A stretch of DNA of 64,000 bases from Apilactobacillus micheneri (GTDB taxonomy: Bacteria > Bacillota > Bacilli > Lactobacillales > Lactobacillaceae): positions 192,587 through 256,586 of the forward strand of contig NZ_POSO01000003.1 in assembly GCF_002993975.1 (NCBI RefSeq). The letters are read 5' to 3'. Position numbers and translations under genes: made by a program. The notes under the pieces were generated by a model. That model saw nothing but the letters and a program-made list of their open reading frames with translations. It had not been told where the DNA came from and did not search any database. This document shows positions 10,584 through 19,595 of the stretch, in pieces. Position 1 is the stretch's first letter. Every line of letters starts with the position of its first letter.

Positions 10584-10660
10584 CTGATAATTCCTCCTTG
10601 AGACAACTATACTTAACATTTTAGACTAACTTTTAAAGAAAATCTAGTTATATGACTAAG

Positions 10661-11335
10661 TTATCCGTTATTTTTAATAATTTTAGATATTTCATTAACT
10701 ACATCACTTATTGACATCGAAGTGGTATCAATTTCAATTGCATCATCAGCTTTAACTAAAGGTGAAATTTGACGATGTGAATCCTTATAATCACGATCTT
10801 CAATTTCCTTTTTTAGCTGATCTAATGGAACATGAATATTTTTTTCTGCGTTATCCTTCAAACGACGTTCTGCTCGCTCTTGAACACTAGCAATTAAAAA
10901 TATTTTTACTTCAGCATTTGGTAAAACTGTAGTCCCTATATCTCTACCGTCCATAACAATTCCACCATTACTAGCTATTTGTTGTTGTCTTTTAACTAAA
11001 TCAGATCTAACACCACTCAAACTAGCTATTTCAGAAACTGAATTGGTTACATCTTCTTGACGAATCTCGTTAGTAACTTCTTGTCCATCCAAAAATACCT
11101 TTTGTTGTTCTGCATTAGGTTCAAATGAAATGTCTGTATCTTTCAACATTTCAACCACTCTTATTTCGTCACTTAAATTATATCCCAATCTCATGGCTTT
11201 AAGTGTTATAGAACGATACATCGCACCAGTATCACAATAAACATATGAAAAATTATTAGCAACTAATTTAGCAACTGTACTTTTACCAGCGGATGCTGGG
11301 CCATCAATTGCTACTTGAATTTTTTTTAAGTTCAT
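10661..11335 (-). CDS. cmk: cytidylate kinase
   Basis: Phosphorylates CMP and dCMP to the diphosphates. P-loop GPASAGKST (12-20), the CDTGAMYR nucleotide-binding segment (about 36-43) and [11 protein letters not shown] (around 103-113) identify the bacterial CMP kinase family; 224 aa is typical. GGGGT precedes the ATG. It is located between the LysM gene and rpsA, the usual cmk-rpsA pairing. Confidence 0.97.
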   Translation of the reverse strand: MNLKKIQVAIDGPASAGKSTVAKLVANNFSYVYCDTGAMYRSITLKAMRLGYNLSDEIRVVEMLKDTDISFEPNAEQQKVFLDGQEVTNEIRQEDVTNSVSEIASLSGVRSDLVKRQQQIASNGGIVMDGRDIGTTVLPNAEVKIFLIASVQERAERRLKDNAEKNIHVPLDQLKKEIEDRDYKDSHRQISPLVKADDAIEIDTTSMSISDVVNEISKIIKNNG

Positions 11336-11355
11336 TTAATATACCCCAATCAATA

Positions 11356-11958
11356 TTATTTTACTCTAATTTTCTGGTTCACAGAAACATTATCGCTAGT
11401 TAAACCATTTAATTGCTTTAATTGATCAACAGTAAGACCACTATTCTTTGCAATTCTATATAAATCATTTTCACCATTTTGACCAACAACAGCGTAATCT
11501 CTATCATTACTATTATCAGATGACTGATTGCTTACAGAACTACTACTTGATGCACTAGAATTATTATTGGCTGGTTTATTTGAAGATGAGCTTGCGCTAG
11601 ATGTTTTAAAGGAACTACTATTGGAAGCTTTTTTATCACCTTCATGACTAGCATTTTCAGTATTGCTAGAACTACTTTGATCAACCTTATTAGAATTTGA
11701 AGTAGACTTTTTAATAGCTTTATCTTTCTTGGAAGAAGCCTTTTTACCTTTTGATTTTATCATACTTGAGGATGAACTTGAAGATTGACTCTGACCATTA
11801 TCACTAGGATTACTCATCATCCCGAAAACAAGTGTAAATAAACCAATAACTACAACAATCGTAACTAATATAATAGCTATTAATTTATGACCTCTGCTTT
11901 TCTTCCTTAATTCCATTCTTGATAAACCATTTGATTCATCTTTATTGTTATTATTCAA
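11356..11958 (-). CDS. single-pass membrane protein with C-terminal LysM domain
   Basis: A 200-aa protein: short charged N-terminus, one hydrophobic anchor (LIAIILVTIVVVIGLFTLVF), a long Ser/Asn/Lys-rich linker and a C-terminal LysM module (YRIAKNSGLTVDQLKQLNGL). LysM binds peptidoglycan, so the protein probably spans from the membrane into the wall. The start is a TTG at 11958: an ideal GGGAGG lies 8 bases before it, whereas an ATG 13 codons upstream has none and would place the ribosome site inside the gene. It sits between recQ and cmk, as the YpbE-like LysM genes of other lactobacilli do. Confidence 0.85.
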   Translation of the reverse strand: MNNNNKDESNGLSRMELRKKSRGHKLIAIILVTIVVVIGLFTLVFGMMSNPSDNGQSQSSSSSSSMIKSKGKKASSKKDKAIKKSTSNSNKVDQSSSSNTENASHEGDKKASNSSSFKTSSASSSSNKPANNNSSASSSSSVSNQSSDNSNDRDYAVVGQNGENDLYRIAKNSGLTVDQLKQLNGLTSDNVSVNQKIRVK

Positions 11959-12007
11959 AATAATAACCCTCCCAATCTTATTGTTAATACAATTCATTAT
12001 ACATTAT

Positions 12008-13444
12008 TTAATGCATTTTGTTGAAAAGAGAATTAATTATGGAATTCCAATCATAATTATGTTTATTATTTGTTTTAATATTAGACCTAATTAAGTTAGC
12101 TGCATATAAATTTAATTTTGTATGATCACCATCACAACAATATTCATTATGAGCACTAAATTTTTCATCAAAATGAGATAATATTTTTTTACGACGACAA
12201 TCATTATTCAAAACATAAGATAGCATCTCTGATAAACTATTTTTTTGATCTAGCCGTCTTGCCTGAAAAATATTAATAACTTCCTCTTCTGAATAATCAT
12301 TATCATAGTAATATTTTAATAATTTAGTTTGTTCATCATCATTATGATTTTTTTTATAATTACGATAATAAAAAGAAATGATATCATCATCATCTGGAAT
12401 GTTATCCATTAATAAATTATATTGAAGCATTTCATCATTTTTTTGATAAAGAATAACAGAAATACTTTCTTTCATATCTCGACCAGCACGTCCCATTTCT
12501 TGAACATATGATTCAATATTTGAGGGCATATGATAATGAATAACATATCTAATATTACTTTTATCAATTCCCATACCAAAAGCACTAGTAGCACATATAA
12601 CATCTATTTGATCATTCATAAATTGATGTTGAATACGATAACGATTTTCATTATTCAAATCTGAATGATAAGCTTCAACTTTCAAATTAGCTTTCTGTCT
12701 TAAAAAGATTGTAGCCATATTGGCCATTTTTTTACTAGAAAAATAAATAATCCCTGGACTACATAATTTGTTAACCAATGAAAGTAACTTGTTGTTTTTA
12801 TCATTAGTATCATCACAATATTTAACAGATAACATTATATTTGAACGATTAGTAGACTTAACTATATATTTAACATTATGCAATCCTAGTTTATGAACAA
12901 TTTCAGAACGCACTGTTTTAGAAGCAGTCGCTGTTAACATTAACACTTGCGGATTATTTAAAGATTGAATTATTCTATGTAAATTAAGATATTCAGGTCT
13001 AAAATCAGTCCCCCATTGAATAATACAATGAGCTTCATCAATAACAAAAAGACCAATATCTAGTTTATTAAAATACTTTAAAACATCAAGTTGAGATATC
13101 ATTTCTGGAGAAATGTATATATAATTATATTTATTTAGATTATTCAAAATTCTTTTTTTCTCTACAAAATTTAGCCCTGAAGTAATAGCAACTGTTTTTT
13201 TGGATCCTAAATATCTCATGCGATCAACTTGATCTTGCATTAAAGAAATTAAGGGTGAAATAATAACAACTGGCTGATTTATCATTCGACCAAAGAATTG
13301 ATATATAAGCGTTTTACCAGTTCCAGTTGGCAACATTCCAAAAGTATTTTCACCCTGACTCAAAGACGATAAAACTTCAAACTGTCCAGGGCGAAAATCA
13401 TCAAAGCCAAACCATTTTTTTAATTTTTGACGTAAATAATTCAT
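12008..13444 (-). CDS. recQ: ATP-dependent DNA helicase, RecQ family (RecS-like)
   Basis: 3'-5' SF2 helicase for recombination and repair. Motif I MLPTGTGKT (37-45), motif II DEAHC (136-140), aromatic loop QWGTDFRPEY and motif VI QEMGRAGRD are all present. A short cysteine cluster (CRRKKI...YCCDGD) near the C-terminus resembles the zinc-binding part. At 478 aa it lacks an HRDC domain, like B. subtilis RecS and unlike E. coli RecQ. It begins 2 bases after ypbB ends, with GGAG inside the ypbB 3' end, so the two are translationally linked. Confidence 0.95.
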   Translation of the reverse strand: MNYLRQKLKKWFGFDDFRPGQFEVLSSLSQGENTFGMLPTGTGKTLIYQFFGRMINQPVVIISPLISLMQDQVDRMRYLGSKKTVAITSGLNFVEKKRILNNLNKYNYIYISPEMISQLDVLKYFNKLDIGLFVIDEAHCIIQWGTDFRPEYLNLHRIIQSLNNPQVLMLTATASKTVRSEIVHKLGLHNVKYIVKSTNRSNIMLSVKYCDDTNDKNNKLLSLVNKLCSPGIIYFSSKKMANMATIFLRQKANLKVEAYHSDLNNENRYRIQHQFMNDQIDVICATSAFGMGIDKSNIRYVIHYHMPSNIESYVQEMGRAGRDMKESISVILYQKNDEMLQYNLLMDNIPDDDDIISFYYRNYKKNHNDDEQTKLLKYYYDNDYSEEEVINIFQARRLDQKNSLSEMLSYVLNNDCRRKKILSHFDEKFSAHNEYCCDGDHTKLNLYAANLIRSNIKTNNKHNYDWNSIINSLFNKMH

Positions 13445-13446
13445 AA

Positions 13447-14472
13447 CTATTTACTCCTCATTATTTGATATAATCTAAACTTAAAGAAGTCTATATTGGC
13501 AACATCTAACTTATTAAAATTCCAGAAATCAATTGGCTGATTTTGATATTTCTTGTTTAAAATAGCAACTTCATTATCAGATAAAATCATATCATATGGA
13601 AATTGTTCTGTATCTAAAAAAATTGCATTTTCTAGTAAATGTTCTTTAACTGTAGATTCCTTAAGATTATATTTTTTAGCAATAGTAAAAATATTAAGAC
13701 CATTATTAAATTCATAAAATGTTCTTCTAGCACTTGCATTGATTCTACTTTGTACTACATTTTCAAGTAAATAATTCAAAAAAGAATTGCTATTTTCAAT
13801 AAATTTAATCATTAAAATCCATAAATCAATATTAATAAAGTATATTTCCATTTTAGAATAATTATATCGATTAGATAATTGTTCATAAGTTAATCCATAA
13901 TTATTGTGTCCAATCAATAAATTTGCAAATATATTAGCCCTATCTTCATCTAATGAAGATAAAAAGGACTTAATAAAGCTATAAATGTCATCAATAAAAT
14001 TATCATTTTTATATTTATGAAACAAATTTTTAATTAAATTGGTATCATAAAAATCTGCCTGAACTGGATAATAACTACTATTATGATAACTATATTCTGA
14101 AGTGACTTGAATAAGTAATAAAAACCTATTTTTAAACTTTTCAATATCATAATCAAAACCATATGATAATTCTTTAGGCAAATAAAAGGATTCAAATAAT
14201 GAATCCTTTTTTTGTTTACCCTTATTAGTTAATTTATATTGATATTTATTATATGAAAAAACATATCCATTATTAATTAATTCATTTATTAATTTATCTT
14301 CATTTTGTAAAGAATCAAAGTTCTTCATCATTCCTGAATATTCTAATATATGATAACGACTGCCCCAAAATAAAGTTGAAACAGTTCTTTTACCATCTAA
14401 TAAATTCTTAATTAACTTTAGTCTTCTCGGTTGTTTATTAGATAACATTAAAAGTAAAAGCTTTTTATTCAT
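13447..14472 (-). CDS. ypbB: YpbB-like helix-turn-helix protein, partner of RecQ
   Basis: A 341-aa protein whose C-terminal part (about 245-285) carries a helix-turn-helix region (FTIAKKYNLKESTVKEHL), the so-called helicase-C-terminal HTH found in YpbB. In Bacillus and lactobacilli this gene directly precedes the short RecQ/RecS helicase that lacks an HRDC domain; it may supply a DNA-binding module in trans (inference). The rest is poorly conserved, helical and AT-rich. It is separated from ribU by only 3 bases. Confidence 0.8.
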   Translation of the reverse strand: MNKKLLLLMLSNKQPRRLKLIKNLLDGKRTVSTLFWGSRYHILEYSGMMKNFDSLQNEDKLINELINNGYVFSYNKYQYKLTNKGKQKKDSLFESFYLPKELSYGFDYDIEKFKNRFLLLIQVTSEYSYHNSSYYPVQADFYDTNLIKNLFHKYKNDNFIDDIYSFIKSFLSSLDEDRANIFANLLIGHNNYGLTYEQLSNRYNYSKMEIYFINIDLWILMIKFIENSNSFLNYLLENVVQSRINASARRTFYEFNNGLNIFTIAKKYNLKESTVKEHLLENAIFLDTEQFPYDMILSDNEVAILNKKYQNQPIDFWNFNKLDVANIDFFKFRLYQIMRSK

Positions 14473-14475
14473 TAA

Positions 14476-15051
14476 TCAATCTCTTTTCTTATAAGTAGAC
14501 CAAACTTTACTACGATTTAAGATTATCACAAATACAATCCCTATAAAAAGTCCTTTAATAATATTAAAAGGAATTACGACATATAGGATTGAATCTGCAA
14601 GGCTAAAATTCAAATGGAATCCTGCCAAATTAATATATAAAGGCGTTATAATAAAATAATTTGCCAAGCTCATGATTAAAGTTAAAGAGATAGTTTCAAA
14701 TAAAACCATTAAAACATACTTAATTTTTTTAGAGAATAGTCTATCAACGAGTGACATTGATAAAACAATTGTTAAACTAGCAAGTAGTAACGAAGAAACC
14801 CCTATCAAATTAATTATTGAAGGACCCGTAAAAATAAAATATAGGAAGGCCCTCATAACGGACACAACGATACCACTACTAGTTGATAACAAAATTGTTG
14901 CTAATAAAATAGGAATATCACCAAAATCTAATTTCATATAAGGAGCAATGGGGATAATGGAAACTGATATATAAGACAATAAATAAGCTAAACCACTTAA
15001 TATTGAAATTTGAACAATTCTTTGTAAACTAAATTTATTTGAACTAAACAT
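14476..15051 (-). CDS. ribU: riboflavin ECF transporter substrate-binding subunit RibU
   Basis: Membrane S-component that binds riboflavin and docks onto the shared EcfAA'T module (not in this window). The 191-aa sequence has about six hydrophobic segments and the LDFGDIPILLA motif near residue 40, typical of RibU. The start is the ATG at 15051 because GGAGG lies 8 bases upstream; a TTG at 15066 would overlap that ribosome site. The upstream FMN riboswitch (15131-15246) fixes the substrate assignment. It leads a tightly packed run into ypbB and recQ. Confidence 0.94.
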   Translation of the reverse strand: MFSSNKFSLQRIVQISILSGLAYLLSYISVSIIPIAPYMKLDFGDIPILLATILLSTSSGIVVSVMRAFLYFIFTGPSIINLIGVSSLLLASLTIVLSMSLVDRLFSKKIKYVLMVLFETISLTLIMSLANYFIITPLYINLAGFHLNFSLADSILYVVIPFNIIKGLFIGIVFVIILNRSKVWSTYKKRD

Positions 15052-15081
15052 TAAAAATTCCTCCAAATGAGGATTATCTTC

Positions 15082-15118
15082 AAAAAAAGTCCCTGCTAAA
15101 TGAATAACAGGGACTTTT
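15082..15118 (-). terminator. FMN riboswitch expression-platform terminator
   Basis: Perfect 11-bp arms (15085-15095 and 15108-15118) with a T7 tract on the minus strand, located between the aptamer and the ribU ribosome site. This is the expected position for transcription attenuation when FMN is bound. Confidence 0.9.
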
Positions 15119-15130
15119 GCACACTAAAAA

Positions 15131-15246
15131 TAGATCTTCTTTATACCAGACTTTACTGTCGGCTTTGGAATTTAACCAAATCAACCATCAAAAGATGGGT
15201 AGCGGGCTATACCGCCGGTCGGGAATCTAACCCTGCCCTGAAGATA
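15131..15246 (-). ncRNA. FMN riboswitch (RFN element)
   Basis: Reading leftward from 15246 the leader contains ATCTTCAGGGCAGGG, then TTCCCGACCGGCGGT, AGCCCGC, and closes with AAGAAGATCTA, which pairs with the 5' end as P1. These are the conserved blocks of the FMN aptamer. Together with the downstream terminator, FMN binding should switch off ribU and possibly the genes behind it. Confidence 0.95.
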
Positions 15247-15264
15247 AACCATATATTATTTTTA

Positions 15265-15294
15265 TTTATAATAATGTACCAAAATATTAAGCAA
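15265..15294 (-). promoter_or_regulatory. candidate promoter of the ribU leader
   Basis: Leftward TTGCTT (15294-15289), an 18-base spacer and TATAAA (15270-15265), about 20 bases before the aptamer. The spacing is acceptable but the -35 is imperfect. Confidence 0.5.
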
Positions 15295-15304
15295 AAAACA
15301 ATAA

Positions 15305-16036
15305 TTAAGACTTTTTATCAGTAATCTCATAAAGTCTTTCAACTTCTATTTTCTTTAATGGCCTAAATTCTCCAGATTGTAAACCTCTTAGATTTAAAAA
15401 GGAATATGACTCACGTTTTAATTTTTTAACTGGATGATTAATTGCCTTAAACATATTTTTAACTTCATGATTTTTTCCTTCATGAATTGTTAATTGAACA
15501 ACTGCAGTTTTCTTTTTAGGATCAGTTTCTAAAATATTAGTCTTAGCTGGACTTGTTTTTTTACCATGAATTTTAATTCCTAATCGTAATTGCTTAAGTT
15601 CATCATTTGTTGGAATACCTTCCACTTTAGCAACATAAGTTTTTTCAACTTCATATTTTGGATGAGTAAGACGATTATCTAAATCACCATCGTTAGTTAA
15701 TAATAACAATCCAGATGTATCATAATCTAAACGACCAACTGGGTAAATTCTTTCTGGAATGTCTTCAAAGAAATCTACAACTGTCTTTCTATTTTTTTCG
15801 TCAGCAACTGATGAAATAATTCTTCTAGGTTTGTAAAAAAGAAAATAAACTTTCTTTTCTTTCCCACCAATTGGTACCCCATCTACTTCGACTGAATCTG
15901 AAACTTTAACTTTAGTACCTAGCTCAGTTACAACTTTATTATTAACACTGACCCTCCCCGAAGCAATAATTACTTCTGATTTTCTTCTAGAAGCGACTCC
16001 TGCTTTTGCCATTACTTTTTGTAATCTTTCAGCCAT
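15305..16036 (-). CDS. rluB: 23S rRNA pseudouridine synthase RluB-type
   Basis: Isomerises a uridine in 23S rRNA. The N-terminal S4 domain (about 3-60) is followed by a pseudouridine synthase fold with the catalytic Asp104 in GRLDYDTSGLLLLTNDG. The 243-aa length is typical. The ATG overlaps the scpB stop as TAATG, indicating coupled translation. It is the last gene of the cvfB-xerD-ribT-scpA-scpB-rluB cluster, an arrangement shared by many Firmicutes. Confidence 0.95.
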   Translation of the reverse strand: MAERLQKVMAKAGVASRRKSEVIIASGRVSVNNKVVTELGTKVKVSDSVEVDGVPIGGKEKKVYFLFYKPRRIISSVADEKNRKTVVDFFEDIPERIYPVGRLDYDTSGLLLLTNDGDLDNRLTHPKYEVEKTYVAKVEGIPTNDELKQLRLGIKIHGKKTSPAKTNILETDPKKKTAVVQLTIHEGKNHEVKNMFKAINHPVKKLKRESYSFLNLRGLQSGEFRPLKKIEVERLYEITDKKS

Positions 16037-16569
16037 TACTTTTCCTCCTTAGTAATTAAATTCTTATCGATTTTAGGTAATTCTTTTAAACTTGATATTC
16101 CGAATAATTTCAAAAAATTTTCAGTAACTTCATAAAGTTTAGGATTACCTGGTACTTTTTTATGACCACTTACTCTAATTATTCCTTGCTTTATTAATTT
16201 TTGAATTGTTTTATTACTATTAACTCCCCTTATATCATCGATTTCGACTCTAGTAATTGGTTGATTGTAAGAAATAATGGTTAAGACTTCCAAAGAAGTT
16301 TGAGTAAGTGAAATTTCATCATCATCAATTATGTATTTTTTAATAATTGAATCTAATTCCTCTTTGGTAGCAAGGGTATACTTATCATCATATTTTATTA
16401 TTGTAAAAGGACTATCTGGATCATTACTTAAATTATCATTGAGCTTATCAATACTATTTGTGATGTCAAATTCATTCATTTCTAATAATTTAGAGATGTT
16501 AGACGATGAAATCCCATCATCCCCAGAAACATAAATCAAGCCACTAATTTTGGCTAAATTACTTACCAA
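16036..16569 (-). CDS. scpB: segregation and condensation protein B
   Basis: Winged-helix kleisin-associated subunit of the SMC-ScpAB condensin that organises the chromosome. The 177 aa contain two winged-helix units; the second holds the characteristic TRVEIDDIRGVNS segment (around 115-127). The start appears to be TTG at 16569, with GGAG about 10 bases upstream; no ATG fits. It lies 17 bases after scpA and overlaps rluB by one base. Confidence 0.94.
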   Translation of the reverse strand: MVSNLAKISGLIYVSGDDGISSSNISKLLEMNEFDITNSIDKLNDNLSNDPDSPFTIIKYDDKYTLATKEELDSIIKKYIIDDDEISLTQTSLEVLTIISYNQPITRVEIDDIRGVNSNKTIQKLIKQGIIRVSGHKKVPGNPKLYEVTENFLKLFGISSLKELPKIDKNLITKEEK

Positions 16570-16586
16570 TCAATATACACTCCAAT

Positions 16587-17318
16587 CTATTTTTTACGAA
16601 TATATATTCTATTATCAATTTGTTCAACAAAAATCAAATGTTCCTTCATTAACTCTAAGATTGACAAAAAGGTAGTTATAATTTTTTCTAAGTTATCATC
16701 AATGTTGAATAAAGAATTAAATTCTAAAATATCTTTGTTTTCTATCTTTTTAAGAATCCAATTAGACTGTTCCTTTACAGTGTAGTGCCATTCATTAATT
16801 TCATGCACATAAGGCTTATTGTACTGATGTTTTTTAATAATTGAATCAAAAGCATCTTTTATTAAATCAACATTCATTATTTTATTACCATTCAGATCTA
16901 ACATTTCTGTAACAGTCGGTACTTTGGCTGTAATACTATGATGCATACTACTTTTCTTTTGCATCTTTTTTAATACTTTTGAGGCTTCTTTGTATTGTTG
17001 ATAAATAATTAGTTGATTAACAAGTTCATTTCTAGGATCTTCATAATCATCGTCTTCATCTTCTAAGTCATCTTTTTTTGGTAGCAGCAATTTAGATTTA
17101 ATCACCATTAAATTTGAAGCCATAACAAAATATTCGCCAATTACATTAACGTTCAATTCTTTCATCTTGTTTAAATAATCAACATACTGATTAGTTATTT
17201 TTTCAATTTCAATATCATATATATCCATTTGTGATTGTTTAATTAAATGTAACAATAATTCTAATGGACCATCAAAATCATTTATATGAATATTCATGAC
17301 ATTATTGCTTGGTTCCAT
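16587..17318 (-). CDS. scpA: segregation and condensation protein A (kleisin)
   Basis: Kleisin subunit that bridges the SMC heads. The N-terminal FDGPLELLLHLIKQSQMDIYD block (near residue 15) is diagnostic and is followed by an acidic middle and a C-terminal winged helix. The ATG at 17318 has GGGAG at good spacing, giving 243 aa and a 17-base overlap with ribT; a farther in-frame start at 17366 would be buried in ribT. Confidence 0.95.
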   Translation of the reverse strand: MEPSNNVMNIHINDFDGPLELLLHLIKQSQMDIYDIEIEKITNQYVDYLNKMKELNVNVIGEYFVMASNLMVIKSKLLLPKKDDLEDEDDDYEDPRNELVNQLIIYQQYKEASKVLKKMQKKSSMHHSITAKVPTVTEMLDLNGNKIMNVDLIKDAFDSIIKKHQYNKPYVHEINEWHYTVKEQSNWILKKIENKDILEFNSLFNIDDNLEKIITTFLSILELMKEHLIFVEQIDNRIYIRKK

Positions 17319-17664
17319 TACGTTTCTCCCAAATTTCACAAATTTCAGTCGTATCCATAGTCCCAATTATTCGTTTATTCATATATAAATCTGATAGTTG
17401 ATTTAACATAATACAACAATTATTCATATTCCAAGAATCAGGAGTTAGTATAATTCTACGAACAACCAATAATGAATTCTTAGATTCAATTGACAGCATT
17501 CCAGCCCAGTTATTATTTTCATTTTTCCATAAATATATAACTCGATCATCTGAATTTTTATACCAATTTAACTCAGATTTTAAAATTTCATTATTCATGT
17601 CGGGTATTAAGGAAAGCATATCCATAACTATTTTTTCATATTCACTACGATATTTTAATAACAT
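17302..17664 (-). CDS. ribT: RibT-like GNAT-fold protein
   Basis: A 120-aa protein resembling B. subtilis RibT: both start MLxxYxxxxEKIxMxxLS, have an FLW/YLWK strand near residue 45 and end with a short xERxxGxQ-like tail (EKRNGTKQ). RibT belongs to the GNAT acyltransferase superfamily but has no proven activity. It keeps the position between xerD and scpA seen in other lactobacilli, although no rib biosynthesis gene is nearby. The acetyl-CoA pyrophosphate loop of true GNATs (Q/RxxGxG/A) is not visible (WNMNNCCIM instead), so it may be inactive. Confidence 0.78.
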   Translation of the reverse strand: MLLKYRSEYEKIVMDMLSLIPDMNNEILKSELNWYKNSDDRVIYLWKNENNNWAGMLSIESKNSLLVVRRIILTPDSWNMNNCCIMLNQLSDLYMNKRIIGTMDTTEICEIWEKRNGTKQ

Positions 17665-17688
17665 TATAAAATCCTCCCTAATAAAAAG

Positions 17689-18576
17689 TTACGCTCTTGG
17701 ATGGTACTTATTAAATGACTGATTCAAATGTTCATGAGAAATATGGGTATATATTTGAGTTGTAGAAATATCAGAATGTCCTAATAATTCTTGAACAATT
17801 CTTAAATCAGCTCCATTTTCCAAAATGTGAGTGGCAAAAGAATGTCTCAGAGTATGTGGCGTGACATCTTTCTTTATACCTGCCAAGGCCACATAATGCT
17901 TTATTTTTTGCCAAATACTTTGACGACTTAAACCACCACCATGAGCATTTAAAAATAAATAATCACTACGACGATTTTTTAATAGTTTAGAACGACTACT
18001 GCTTACATAGAAATTAATCCACTTAATTGCTTGAGTTCCAATTGGAATAATTCTTTCTTTATCGCCCTTACCTAAAGTTTGAATAATGCCCATCTCTAAA
18101 TGTAAATTGTCCATCTTTAAATGAACCATTTCACTTACACGCAAACCGGTAGCGTACATAACTTCAAATATAGCACGATCGCGAATTCCATATTTATCAT
18201 TAGTATCGGGTGTACTTAACAATCTATCTACTTCTTTTGTAGTTAAAACTGATGGAAAATGTTGAGCTTGCTTAGGTGTGTCTATTTTAATCATAGGATT
18301 ATTATTAATATAATGAAATCTTAATAAATACTTAAAGAATTTTCTCATAGTCGAAATAAAACGGATAATTGAATTTCTCGCTTTACCGTTTTCTTTCATA
18401 TATTTCATATAATTTAAAATAATACGTGAATCAACATCTTTAAAGCTATTTATATGTTCTTTGGAAAGATAATTTGCAAACTCTGCTAAATCTTGACGAT
18501 AACTTTTAATTGTATTTTCAGATAAGCCACGTTCAATTAATAAAAAGTGTAAATAATCATTAATTGTCTCATTCAT
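17689..18576 (-). CDS. xerD: site-specific tyrosine recombinase XerD
   Basis: Resolves chromosome dimers at dif together with XerC. All catalytic residues are present: Arg146 (ATGLRVSEM), Lys170 (GKGDKER), His241/Arg244 (HTLRHSF), His267 (LGHSD) and the nucleophile Tyr276 (QIYTH). The 295-aa length is standard. It lies between cvfB and ribT in the conserved xerD-scpAB neighbourhood. It is a useful reference for the catalytically degenerate homologue at 5356-6189. Confidence 0.97.
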   Translation of the reverse strand: MNETINDYLHFLLIERGLSENTIKSYRQDLAEFANYLSKEHINSFKDVDSRIILNYMKYMKENGKARNSIIRFISTMRKFFKYLLRFHYINNNPMIKIDTPKQAQHFPSVLTTKEVDRLLSTPDTNDKYGIRDRAIFEVMYATGLRVSEMVHLKMDNLHLEMGIIQTLGKGDKERIIPIGTQAIKWINFYVSSSRSKLLKNRRSDYLFLNAHGGGLSRQSIWQKIKHYVALAGIKKDVTPHTLRHSFATHILENGADLRIVQELLGHSDISTTQIYTHISHEHLNQSFNKYHPRA

Positions 18577-18587
18577 AAATTAGTCAC

Positions 18588-19475
18588 CTATTCTTCAATA
18601 CTAAATTCAATACCCTTTTGAGTCAGTTTTAGTTCACCATTAATTTGTTCAACTAAACGATTCTTTAATAAATGACCTACCGCACGTTTAAATTGTCCCT
18701 TACTAATACCGAAATACTTTTTAATATCATCTGGGCTACTTTTGTCAGTATATGGTAACTTGTAATCATCAGAATGTTTTAAAACTGCAAATAACATTTT
18801 CGAATCACCATCAATAGCTTCATAACCACGAGGCTTCATTGATAAATTTAACGTCCCATCACGTAATACACCAATGACTCGCACATTAACATGTTTACCA
18901 AGATTAGGTTCAACATCACGTTCACTAGGATGAATAAATCCTAAATGATAGTCATCAGTAATAACTCTAGTACCTGCTAATTTAAGACGATAAGTTGTAG
19001 CTTTTAAATTATGATTCATCAATTCCTTACCACCTGGGGTCGAAATATCCTGAAATATTTGTTCATCAGCTAATTCTCCCCATATACGACCCTTTTTATC
19101 TACTTTCAAAGAAATCATAAGATAGTCGCCATGTTTAGGCCACAATTTAGTAAGTTCAGGTAAGTCATCAATTGATACAGCAATATCTTTATTAGGCAAA
19201 CCAATATCAACAAATACACCTAGGCCATATTTACTTTGTACAACTTGCCCAAAAGCAAAATGGTCAACTTGAACCTTAGGTGCATCTCTTGTAATTTGCA
19301 TTTTATGGTCCTCATTTTCATAAGCAAAACCACTAAATTTACTTCCAATATGCAATGGTTTAACAATTTCTGATTTATCTAATAAAAATGTTACCCCTTC
19401 AATTTGAACAAAATAACTTTTATCATTTTCATCAGTAACTTTTCCAGAAACTATTCTACCCAATATATTGTTCAT
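18588..19475 (-). CDS. cvfB: S1-domain RNA-binding protein CvfB/YitL
   Basis: A 295-aa protein of the CvfB family: several S1/OB-type domains in the first 220 residues (for example YGLGVFVDIGLPNKDIAVS near 83-101) and a C-terminal winged helix (YFGISKGQFKRAVGHLLKNR). CvfB is an RNA-binding regulator that influences virulence factors and RNA turnover in staphylococci. GAGG precedes the ATG at 19475. It heads the xerD-scp operon. A TATAAT hexamer lies about 35 bases upstream of the start, but I see no good -35. Confidence 0.92.
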   Translation of the reverse strand: MNNILGRIVSGKVTDENDKSYFVQIEGVTFLLDKSEIVKPLHIGSKFSGFAYENEDHKMQITRDAPKVQVDHFAFGQVVQSKYGLGVFVDIGLPNKDIAVSIDDLPELTKLWPKHGDYLMISLKVDKKGRIWGELADEQIFQDISTPGGKELMNHNLKATTYRLKLAGTRVITDDYHLGFIHPSERDVEPNLGKHVNVRVIGVLRDGTLNLSMKPRGYEAIDGDSKMLFAVLKHSDDYKLPYTDKSSPDDIKKYFGISKGQFKRAVGHLLKNRLVEQINGELKLTQKGIEFSIEE

Positions 19476-19540
19476 TAATATACCTCATTTCGATTATTTA
19501 TATTATAATTTTACACTAATTTTCATAATATTTCGATAGC

Positions 19541-19573
19541 AAAAAAGGATACGCAAAATGCGTACCCTTTTTA
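19541..19573 (-). terminator. pyk terminator
   Basis: 12-bp arms at 19543-19554 and 19560-19571 (one G-U pair) followed leftward by T6. It is 22 bases beyond the pyk stop. Confidence 0.9.
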
Positions 19574-19595
19574 TCAAATAATTATTATTTAATCA

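Noticed and set aside
10584-10619. Extended N-terminus for rpsA
   Set aside because: AAGGAGG lies inside this extension, just before the ATG at 10583, and homologues begin there.
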